Positions 1 through 4,974 of a DNA stretch of 5,720 nucleotides are shown here, piece after piece (position 1 is the stretch's first letter; every line of letters starts with the position of its first letter). The notes below the pieces were generated by a model, which had not been told where the DNA came from, ran no database searches, and saw nothing but the letters and a program-made list of their open reading frames with translations. The DNA lies in assembly GCA_003105285.1 (NCBI GenBank), contig PQAN01000319.1:1-5720 (forward strand), written 5' to 3'. The stretch is from Methylocystaceae bacterium. GTDB lineage: Bacteria > Pseudomonadota > Alphaproteobacteria > Rhizobiales > Beijerinckiaceae. The translations under genes and the position numbers were made by a program.

Positions 1-536
1 TAGACGCGATGCTGGCCGTCGATGATCAGAAAGGAGCGCGGATCGTTCCTGAAGCGGAATTCGCCGGTCTTCCTGTCGAAATGGAGCTGAGCCCGCGGCT
101 GGGCGGAGAGGATGATCGCGCTCGGCACGGTGCCGAAACCGCTGTCGATATAATCGGCGATGTCGCGCGCGCGTTTCTTGTCGAGCAGGCGCTGAAAGCC
201 GTCGATCGGATTTTCGAGCCGCGCCTCGACCGTGCAGGTCGCCGCGAGAATGTCGCTCGGCAGCACGAGCGTATAGAAACGATGCTTGCCCTGCGTGACG
301 AGCAAGGCCTCGGCGGTGGTGAAGCGCGCGTCGTCGGGAGCGGGCGAGGCCACGTCCTCGGCAGGGGCGCGAGCCTCGGACGGCGTGGGAAGGGGTTCCG
401 GCGGCTCCGCCGGAGCGGTCGAGACGCCCTGTTCCGGCGCCGACCGAGTGGCGCCTTGCGATTCGAAGGCGTTCGAGTCTCGAACCTGCGATTCCAGAAC
501 GCTCGGCTCCAGAACGCCGTCGATCGAATTGTCCAT
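1..536 (-). CDS. DGQHR-domain protein (DndB-related), 5' part only
   Basis: The frame reads from an ATG at 536-534 to the left edge without a stop, giving 178 residues; the C-terminal part is outside the window. A Shine-Dalgarno sequence AAGGG (complement of 545-549) sits 8 bases before the ATG. Residues 1-70 are low in complexity and rich in Pro, Ala, Ser and Glu, probably a disordered tail. A folded region starts near residue 71. It includes GKHRFYTLVL (83-92), a predicted helix with LLDKKRARDIADYI (117-130), and ends in FLIIDGQHRV (169-178). The DGQHR motif defines a family that includes DndB, the regulator of DNA phosphorothioation genes, and many uncharacterised island-borne proteins; the fold is related to ParB/Srx-type domains. 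A DNA-binding or DNA-modification-linked role is inferred from the family only. No dndCDE genes are visible here. A small exported protein gene is divergently oriented. Confidence 0.85.
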   Translation of the reverse strand, partial: MDNSIDGVLEPSVLESQVRDSNAFESQGATRSAPEQGVSTAPAEPPEPLPTPSEARAPAEDVASPAPDDARFTTAEALLVTQGKHRFYTLVLPSDILAATCTVEARLENPIDGFQRLLDKKRARDIADYIDSGFGTVPSAIILSAQPRAQLHFDRKTGEFRFRNDPRSFLIIDGQHRV

Positions 537-834
537 GTTCTGATCCCTTAAAAAAACGCGCGGCCGAACGCCAGCGATCGTTACAACGGACCGAATCGAA
601 CACGTACTCTTGTGATATCTTTAAGCAGTCCCGCGGCGGAGAACAAGACGAATACCGAAGCAGCGAGTGGACCGAATTCCGAAAGGCGTCGGTCCTGGAC
701 TCGCCACAGTCGAAATCGATCCGGTCCGATCGGGCGAAGGAGCACGAAAGGGGACGTCCTCGATCCTAAAATATTTAATGTTTCTTTTTGGCGTGCTACT
801 CGTCCATCGACTTCGCTACTGGAGACGAATTTCC
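537..834. other. Intergenic region between divergent genes
   Basis: This 298-base gap should hold the promoters of both the DGQHR gene (leftward) and the exported-protein gene (rightward). It has a short A run at 550-556 and two AT-rich patches that stand out in GC-rich DNA, about 610-624 and 767-789. The second includes TAAAAT at 767-772 and lies 63 bases before the rightward start codon. I could not pair it with a convincing -35 box. The frame of the exported protein stays open upstream to an ATG at 667, but that stretch has no signal-peptide logic and is treated as non-coding. Confidence 0.5.
821..825 (+). promoter_or_regulatory. Ribosome binding site fixing the start at 835
   Basis: GGAGA lies 9 bases before the ATG at 835. 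The first residues after that ATG form a typical signal peptide, so this site selects 835 over the upstream in-frame ATG at 667. Confidence 0.65.
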
Positions 835-1290
835 ATGATTTCTCTCAAACGTTTCAAGACATCGGCTTTCTCGAAACTGCGCTTGGCGATATATTCATGC
901 GCATTGGCGGCCATCGGCGTTTCCTCGGCGCAAGCGGCCTCTTGCGAAAGCAATTTCACGGTCGAAGGCGTTCCTCTGGTGACGGCGCTCTCGTACAAGA
1001 CGTGGGAGGCCTTCCCGAAGCTCGACCCCAAGAAGGCGCTCGATCGCTTGGCCAGCGCAGTGCTCGCCGAAGGCTTTTCCGATATGAAAGTGGATAAGGC
1101 CTTTGGCGCCATCACCGCGCTGCAGGAGACATCCGGGTTCGGAAGACCGCAGACATTGCGCGTCGTGGCGCGCAAGCTGGGCGGAGCGACCCGAGTCGAC
1201 GTGATCTTTTCCGTTCAGGCCGGACAAGTGGCGCCGGAAGACTCTGTCCGCGGCAGCGTCTGCCGCGTCATCGCGGCGGCGGCGGGCTGA
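835..1290 (+). CDS. Small exported protein of unknown function
   Basis: This gene encodes 151 residues from the ATG at 835. Residues 1-34 look like a Sec signal peptide: a basic start (MISLKRFK), a hydrophobic core around residues 16-30, and a likely signal peptidase I cut after SAQA (residues 31-34). The mature protein is about 117 residues and is predicted to be periplasmic or secreted. It has two cysteines (37 and 143) near its ends, which could form a disulfide. Residues 64-81 (DPKKALDRLASAVLAEGF) look like a helix, followed by segments resembling beta strands (LRVVARK near 108-114; RVDVIFSVQAGQV near 120-132). I do not recognise the family. There is no convincing lipobox: the residues before Cys37 are AAS without the usual Leu/Val. 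It stands alone, divergent from the DGQHR gene and convergent with ccr. The reading frame and export are well supported; the function is unknown. Confidence 0.75.
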   Translation: MISLKRFKTSAFSKLRLAIYSCALAAIGVSSAQAASCESNFTVEGVPLVTALSYKTWEAFPKLDPKKALDRLASAVLAEGFSDMKVDKAFGAITALQETSGFGRPQTLRVVARKLGGATRVDVIFSVQAGQVAPEDSVRGSVCRVIAAAAG

Positions 1291-1396
1291 GAGGGAGAGA
1301 CAATCTCGCCATCCCGAGCACGCTTATCAGGCCGATTACGGCTCTTGGCGACGGCTTATCGCCGCCTCTCGGGCAAACGGGTGAAAGCCGTCCCTC

Positions 1397-1435
1397 AGAG
1401 TCTTTCCCTGTTTCATTGAAACACGGAAAGACTCT
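1397..1435. terminator. Long perfect-looking hairpin, possible bidirectional terminator
   Basis: The arms AGAGTCTTTCCCTGTTTC (1397-1414) and GAAACACGGAAAGACTCT (1418-1435) pair over 18 positions with one mismatch around a 3-base ATT loop. On the plus strand the sequence TTTTT follows about 9 bases later (1445-1449), so it is not a textbook T-tract directly after the stem. It lies 107 bases after the exported-protein stop and 184 bases beyond the ccr stop, so it could end transcripts from either side. It may instead be part of a dispersed palindromic repeat together with 1452-1555. Confidence 0.5.
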
Positions 1436-1451
1436 CGCTTCGTGTTTTTAC

Positions 1452-1555
1452 GCGTTTCCAATGCCGAACCGGTTTCCACTTCGGCTGGAACCGCTCTCGC
1501 CCTCATGCCGAGGCGGCGCATGGCCGCCGCCTCGATGCGCGAGAGCGAGTTCCAG
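1452..1555. repeat. REP-like composite palindrome
   Basis: Two nested inverted repeats share a segment. The first pairs TTCCA and GCCGAA (1456-1460, 1463-1468) with TTCGGC and TGGAA (1480-1485, 1486-1490) around a loop containing CCGGTTTCCAC. The second pairs CTGGAAC and CGCTCTCGC (1485-1491, 1492-1500) with GCGAGAGCG and GTTCCAG (1539-1547, 1549-1555). Inside it are CAT/ATG (1504-1506, 1535-1537) and the arms CGAGGCGGCG/CGCCGCCTCG (1509-1518, 1525-1534) with loop CATGGC. The core GAACCGGTTTCCACTTCGG closely resembles an intergenic repeat I know from many Rhizobiales genomes; that resemblance is from memory. Copy number cannot be judged because only one copy is in the window. Confidence 0.6.
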
Positions 1556-1618
1556 GGGCCGATCGAAGGTTCTCCGACGAGTGAGGAAGCCTTCATCCGA
1601 TCGCCCTTGGCCAGTTCG

Positions 1619-2875
1619 TCACTTCCCGCCCGCCGCCTCGATCACGTCCTCGACGGTGCGCAAGCCCGTCGTCGGGGCGTTGACGAGCACGGCCATATTG
1701 CCGGGCGCGTGCTGGTTCTTCCACATCTTCGTGTGGGCGACCGGAATCTTGGCCCAGGGGAAGACCTCGGACATGCAAGGGTCCACGCGCCGGTCGACGA
1801 CGAAGCGATTGGCCGCCGCCGCCTGCTTCAGATGCGCGAAATGCGAGCCCTGGATACGCTTCTGACGCATCCACACATAGCGGGCGTCGAAGGTGAGGTT
1901 GAAGCCCGTCGTGCCGGCGCAGAACACCACCATGCCGCCGCGCTTCACCACCATGCAGGAGAGCGGGAAGGTCTGCTCGCCGGGATGCTCGAAGACGATG
2001 TCGACATCCTTCTTGCCGGTGATGTCCCAGATCGCCTTGCCGAAGCCGCGGGCGGCCTTCGACCAGTCGTTGAACTCCGGCGTGTTGACCGTCGGCAACT
2101 GCCCCCAGCAGCCCGAAAAATCCTTGCGGTTGATGACGCCCTTCGCGCCAAGCGACAGCACATAGTCGCGCTTCGTCTCGTCCGAAATGACGCCGATGGC
2201 GTTGGCGCCGGCCGCCGCGCAGAGCTGCACGCCGAACACGCCGAGCCCTCCGGACGCGCCCCAGATCAGCACATTGTCGCCGGGCTTCAGGCGGTGCGGC
2301 TCATGGCCGAACAGCATGCGATAGGCGGTGGCGAGCGTCAGCGTGTAGCAGGCCGACTCTTCCCAGGTGAGGTGCTTGGGCCGCTCCATGAGCTGGCGGT
2401 CCTGCACGCGGGCGAACTGGGCGAAGGAGCCGTCCGGCGTCTCATAGCCCCAGATGCGCTGGGAGGAGGAGAACATCGGGTCGCCGCCATTGCACTCCTC
2501 GTCGTCCCCGTCGTCCTGGTTGCAGTGGACGACGACCTCGTCGCCGACCTTCCAGCGCTTGACCTTGGAGCCGACCGCCCAGACGACGCCCGACGCGTCC
2601 GATCCGGCGATGTGATAGGGGTGCTTGTGCGCGTCGAGCACCGAGATCGGCTGGCCGAGCGCCGCCCAGACGCCGTTGTAGTTGACGCCCGCGGCCATCA
2701 CCAGCACGAGCACGTCATGGCTGTCGAGCTCCCAGGTGGGGACCACCTCGAGCTGCATCGACTCCTCCGGCGGCCCATGCCGCTCCTTGCGGACGACCCA
2801 GGCGTGCATCTTGGCGGGGACATGCCCGAGCGGCGGAATCTCGCCGATATCGTAAAGGTCTTTCAGTGCGGTCAA
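1619..2875 (-). CDS. ccr: Crotonyl-CoA carboxylase/reductase
   Basis: The enzyme reduces crotonyl-CoA with NADPH and fixes CO2 to give (2S)-ethylmalonyl-CoA, the defining step of the EMC pathway; it is cytoplasmic. The gene is complete at 418 residues, close to the roughly 430 of alphaproteobacterial Ccr. It is a medium-chain dehydrogenase/reductase. The N-terminal catalytic domain contains VNYNGVWAALG (64-74), YHIAGSDASG (87-96) and HCNQDDGDDEECNGGDPMF (117-135). The Rossmann part has WGASGGLGVFG (205-215), then FEHPGEQTFP (295-304), CAGTTGFN (319-326) and GSHFAHLKQ (343-351). The last is a family hallmark. Asn67 and His345 probably correspond to the CO2-binding Asn and His described for the Kitasatospora enzyme. 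The start is TTG at 2875-2873, behind GAGGAG and with an in-frame stop two codons upstream. Its partner mutase gene lies 2.1 kb away on the other strand. Confidence 0.97.
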   Translation of the reverse strand: MTALKDLYDIGEIPPLGHVPAKMHAWVVRKERHGPPEESMQLEVVPTWELDSHDVLVLVMAAGVNYNGVWAALGQPISVLDAHKHPYHIAGSDASGVVWAVGSKVKRWKVGDEVVVHCNQDDGDDEECNGGDPMFSSSQRIWGYETPDGSFAQFARVQDRQLMERPKHLTWEESACYTLTLATAYRMLFGHEPHRLKPGDNVLIWGASGGLGVFGVQLCAAAGANAIGVISDETKRDYVLSLGAKGVINRKDFSGCWGQLPTVNTPEFNDWSKAARGFGKAIWDITGKKDVDIVFEHPGEQTFPLSCMVVKRGGMVVFCAGTTGFNLTFDARYVWMRQKRIQGSHFAHLKQAAAANRFVVDRRVDPCMSEVFPWAKIPVAHTKMWKNQHAPGNMAVLVNAPTTGLRTVEDVIEAAGGK

Positions 2876-2882
2876 CGTCTAG

Positions 2883-2888
2883 CTCCTC
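2883..2888 (-). promoter_or_regulatory. Ribosome binding site for the TTG start of ccr
   Basis: GAGGAG (complement of 2883-2888) lies 7 bases before TTG at 2875-2873. An in-frame TAG (complement of 2879-2881) rules out any start further upstream. The next ATG, at residue 23, would delete the conserved DLYDIGEIPPLGHVP region. The TTG start is therefore well supported. Confidence 0.85.
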
Positions 2889-2908
2889 GGGAACTCTTCT
2901 TGGCCGGC

Positions 2909-2949
2909 GGCGAATGGCGGCAGGCATACATATACGGCAGGAATTCGCC
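2909..2949. promoter_or_regulatory. Candidate ccr operator/promoter element
   Basis: Upstream of ccr, GGCGAAT (2909-2915) and ATTCGCC (2943-2949) form a 7-bp inverted repeat. Inside it GGCAGG occurs twice (2919-2924 and 2936-2941), 17 bases apart. Between these copies lies the AT-rich CATACATATAC (2925-2935), which on the minus strand reads GTATATGTATG and could supply a -10 region about 50 bases before the start codon. EMC-pathway ccr genes are regulated by CcrR (TetR type) in Methylorubrum and RamB in Paracoccus. I cannot match either site from memory, so a regulatory role is inference. Confidence 0.35.
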
Positions 2950-3026
2950 TGAACAGAGCGATGTTGGGGCGGCGTAGGCGCGGGACGGGCGTTCGGCGTC
3001 GCTGGATCGATCCACAGGAAGAACGC

Positions 3027-3055
3027 TTGGCTCGGCGATCGCGCGGCGCTACAAT
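3027..3055 (+). promoter_or_regulatory. Sigma70-like promoter of the antitoxin gene
   Basis: TTGGCT (3027-3032) and TACAAT (3050-3055) are separated by exactly 17 bases and match the TTGACA/TATAAT consensus at 4 and 5 of 6 positions. The predicted transcript start is near 3062, leaving a leader of about 23 bases before the ATG at 3085. Confidence 0.6.
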
Positions 3056-3064
3056 TGATCATTT
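3053..3064. promoter_or_regulatory. Palindromic operator candidate for antitoxin autorepression
   Basis: AATTGATCATTT is a near-palindrome centred on TGATCA (3056-3061); 10 of its 12 bases match their reverse complement. It overlaps the end of the -10 box and the predicted transcript start. Phd/YefM antitoxins typically repress their own promoter by binding such palindromes, so this is the natural operator candidate. Confidence 0.4.
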
Positions 3065-3084
3065 AACTGGTCTCGAGGACAGTC

Positions 3085-3327
3085 ATGAGCGCCGTCACTC
3101 TCGCTGAAGCCAAGGCGCATTTGAGCGAACTCGTCGAGCGCGCGGCGGCGGGCGAGACCGTCAGCATCACGCGCCGGGGCAAGCCGATCGCCAAGATCAC
3201 GCCGCTGGACGAGCCGCGCAAGCCCGTCGACGTCGCCATGCTACGCGCCATAACCGAGAAAATGTCGCCGCAAACCGAGTCCGCCGGAGAGTTCATGCGG
3301 CGCATACGGGACGAGAGCCGTTATTGA
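3085..3327 (+). CDS. Phd/YefM-family type II antitoxin, apparently without toxin
   Basis: This 80-residue protein has the typical Phd/YefM layout. Residues 1-45 form the N-terminal DNA-binding and dimerisation fold, with LAEAKAHLSELVERAAAGE (6-24) and the beta hairpin VSITRRGKPIAKITPL (26-41). Residues 46-80 form the toxin-binding tail, ending in FMRRIRDESRY (70-80), an ending often seen in antitoxins paired with VapC-type PIN-domain RNases. Such antitoxins neutralise the toxin and repress their own operon. The start ATG has GAGGA (3075-3079) 5 bases before it, a good promoter upstream, and an overlapping palindrome. The expected toxin gene of about 130 codons is absent: all three downstream frames close within about 150 bases. 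It is therefore probably an orphan antitoxin, either a decayed module or one acting in trans. The family assignment is firm; its present activity is unknown. Confidence 0.9.
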   Translation: MSAVTLAEAKAHLSELVERAAAGETVSITRRGKPIAKITPLDEPRKPVDVAMLRAITEKMSPQTESAGEFMRRIRDESRY

Positions 3328-3473
3328 CGCACTCTTTGGACACGTTGCTCGCACGGTTCTCACCCGAACGAAAACAATGTGCGATTGACGAAGTCCTGGC
3401 TGTACTCATCATCCGAGGCGTTTTAGCCCCGGCGCTCGCACTTTTAGCAATATGGAGAATCCAATGTATTTGA
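3324..3473 (+). pseudogene. Possible remnant of a vapC-type toxin gene
   Basis: A 49-codon frame starts with TTG at 3324, overlapping the antitoxin stop by the usual TTGA arrangement of translationally coupled toxin genes. Its first residues (reading TTG as Met), MTHSLDTLLARFSPE, resemble the start of many VapC toxins (MT-x-x-LDTS-x-L-x-x-x-x-x-x-E), allowing for loss of the Ser after LDT. The first acidic residue of the PIN active site would be this Asp. Beyond about residue 15 the resemblance ends, and the frame stops at 3473 inside the next gene. The resemblance is short and could be chance. Confidence 0.3.
3454..3457 (+). promoter_or_regulatory. Ribosome binding site fixing the start at 3464
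   Basis: GGAG followed by AA lies 6 bases before ATG 3464. It falls inside the four codons that would be added by starting at ATG 3452, which has no such site before it. The shorter start is preferred. Confidence 0.65.
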
Positions 3474-4828
3474 AGCGGCTGATTTTTGCCCAAGCTGACG
3501 TAATATTGTCGATTGCGATGGCCTTCTCGGGGCCTGTTCACGCCAAGACGCTTCCGGCGCCGTTCGACAAAGCCGCTATCAGCACGGCCGTTGCGAACAT
3601 AGCCGCCGAGCTGCGCGCGGCCTATGTGTTCCCAGACAAAGGAAACCGGGCGGCCGAAGCCATCGAGCGAGCTTTTTCGGCGAAGGCCTATGACGGAGTC
3701 GCCGATCCCGGCCAATTCGCGAAGCGAATCACCGCCGATCTTCAATCGGTAACGAGCGATGACCACATTCGTGTTTTTTACGGTTTTCCGTCCCCTAGCC
3801 GAGCCGCGCCCTCCCCGCCGAATGACGCTGGCTTCGAGCGGGTCGATCGCCTGAAGGGAAACGTCGGCTATATTCGTCTAGCCAGGTTTGTGCCCCCGGA
3901 GATATTCGAGGATGCGGCGGACAACGCCATGCGCCTCGTCGCGGACACGGACGCGCTGATCATCGATCTTCGAGGCAATGGAGGCGGCCACCCCGCCTCC
4001 GCCGCCTATCTGAGCGGCTTCTTTCTCGATTCGGCGCGACCGATTCACCTCAACAGCTTCGTTGTGCGTAACCGGGGCGCGGCGGACTTCAGAGCCGAAG
4101 AGTTCTGGAGCCGGCCGACGCCCACTCATTACCTCGACAAACCGGCCTACATCCTCGTCGGTCCCGAGACCTTCTCGGCCGCGGAGGGATTTGCATATAG
4201 CCTGCGAGTTCTCGGGCGCGTCACGGTCATCGGCGCAAGGACAAGGGGCGGCGCGACGGGAAACCCAGGTGGGCTGGCTCCAATCGGCTCGAACTTGTTC
4301 GTCAATACGCCATCAGGGCGCGCAGAAAATCCGGTGACGAAAAGCAATTGGGACGGCGTCGGCGTGCTGCCCGACGTCCAGACCGCCCCTGATGCCGCCT
4401 TGGACGCCGCGATGAGGTTAGCTTCGGCTATCCGAAGGCCCCTTGTGGGCAATGGCGGCGGAGCTGCCGAGATGAGCCCCACACTCGAATATTGGCTCGA
4501 CGCTCCCCTGTTGAAAATTCGCACGTCGCCACTGGACGGCAGCGAGAGCGCGGTTCGACGGCTGATCGTAGAAGCTGTCACAGAACGACCGGACTACGGT
4601 CTGATGTCGCCGGAAATTGCGAAGAGAACAAAGGAGAAGCTCTCGCAATTGCATGCGACGTTGACGGCGTTGGGGCCCATTCGAACCGTCACCTTCCGGC
4701 GGGTGGACGCCATGGGCGATGTCTACAGCGTGGAGCACGAACGCGGCCGGTCGGAATGGACGATTTTCGTAAAAAACGGAAAAGTTGAAAGTGTTATCTT
4801 CCCCTCAAGGAATTCTGCGGCTGGATAA
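3464..4828 (+). CDS. Exported S41-family serine peptidase with extra C-terminal domain
   Basis: This gene encodes 454 residues from ATG 3464. Residues 1-27 are a signal peptide (MYLKRLIF, hydrophobic core, cut after PVHA), so the enzyme acts in the periplasm or outside. Residues 35-110 match the N-terminal helical domain of IRBP-like S41 peptidases (AAYVFPDKG at 52-60, DDHIRVFYG at 99-107). The peptidase core has VGYIRLARF (134-142), ALIIDLRGNGGGHPASAAYL (164-183), ILVGPETFSAAEGFAYSL (230-247), ARTRGGATGNPGG (258-270) and NWDGVGVLPDV (295-305). Ser238, in TFSAAE, is the expected nucleophile. Residues about 340-454 form a second domain like those at the C-terminus of bacterial serine-hydrolase (beta-lactamase-like) proteins: a helical DYGLMSP segment, then strands TVTFRRV, DVYSVEHE and WTIFVKNGKVESVIFP. 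No PDZ domain is visible. Substrate unknown. It uses AGG, AGA and TTA codons that are uncommon in its neighbours. Confidence 0.88.
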   Translation: MYLKRLIFAQADVILSIAMAFSGPVHAKTLPAPFDKAAISTAVANIAAELRAAYVFPDKGNRAAEAIERAFSAKAYDGVADPGQFAKRITADLQSVTSDDHIRVFYGFPSPSRAAPSPPNDAGFERVDRLKGNVGYIRLARFVPPEIFEDAADNAMRLVADTDALIIDLRGNGGGHPASAAYLSGFFLDSARPIHLNSFVVRNRGAADFRAEEFWSRPTPTHYLDKPAYILVGPETFSAAEGFAYSLRVLGRVTVIGARTRGGATGNPGGLAPIGSNLFVNTPSGRAENPVTKSNWDGVGVLPDVQTAPDAALDAAMRLASAIRRPLVGNGGGAAEMSPTLEYWLDAPLLKIRTSPLDGSESAVRRLIVEAVTERPDYGLMSPEIAKRTKEKLSQLHATLTALGPIRTVTFRRVDAMGDVYSVEHERGRSEWTIFVKNGKVESVIFPSRNSAAG

Positions 4829-4858
4829 TTTTGTCGCTTACGACATCGGCACGGCGAA

Positions 4859-4874
4859 GGCGACGGGCGTCGCC
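4859..4874. terminator. Weak hairpin after the peptidase gene
   Basis: GGCGAC (4859-4864) and GTCGCC (4869-4874) pair around GGGC, starting 30 bases after the peptidase stop. No T run follows, so it is at best a weak terminator. Confidence 0.2.
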
Positions 4875-4974
4875 GGGGCGGACGTATTGGACTGCCTCGC
4901 TACGCTCGCCAGCCGCCCGCCCGCTTCCGTCCCGCCTCGGTCATGTGTTATCGAGCCGCCCGGAGGATCGAAAC

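Larger units (their letters stand above)
1291..1618. other. Gene-free, palindrome-rich region between convergent genes
   Basis: This 328-base stretch has no convincing gene; the open frames crossing it lack ribosome binding sites and run through palindromes or opposite ccr. It starts with small inverted repeats: GCCG-ATTA-CGGC at 1331-1342, GGCGA/TCGCC at 1347-1351 and 1359-1363, and an outer CCCGAG/CTCGGG pair at 1313-1318 and 1368-1373. GCTTATC occurs twice (1322-1328 and 1354-1360). The two stronger palindromic elements that follow are listed separately. The region probably terminates transcription from both sides. Confidence 0.6.

Noticed and set aside
9..551. A 180-codon open frame on the plus strand
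   Set aside because: It is antisense to the DGQHR gene; its Arg/Gly-rich product matches nothing, and the minus strand has a good ribosome binding site and the DGQHR motif.
593..601. GAATCGAAC, whose complement GTTCGATTC resembles a tRNA T-loop
   Set aside because: No acceptor stem, anticodon arm or D-arm can be built around it on the minus strand.
667..834. Longer N-terminus for the exported protein, from ATG 667
   Set aside because: It would bury the signal peptide behind 56 residues; ATG 835 has its own ribosome binding site and a normal signal peptide.
928..945. Cys37 of the exported protein as a lipoprotein lipobox
   Set aside because: The residues before it (AAS) lack the Leu/Val of a lipobox, and a better signal peptidase I site (AQA) lies just upstream.
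1442..2977. A 511-codon open frame on the plus strand
   Set aside because: It lies antisense to ccr and is open because of GC-rich codon bias; its product is Arg/Ala/Val/His-rich with no recognisable domain, while the opposite strand encodes a clear Ccr.
3063..3305. An 80-codon minus-strand frame opposite the antitoxin
   Set aside because: It is a mirror of the antitoxin frame with no ribosome binding site or recognisable sequence; the plus-strand Phd/YefM match is clear.
3385..3413. TTGACG as a -35 box for the peptidase gene
   Set aside because: No acceptable -10 sequence occurs 16-18 bases downstream.
3452..3463. Start of the peptidase at ATG 3452
   Set aside because: No ribosome binding site precedes it, and the GGAG that serves ATG 3464 lies inside these codons.
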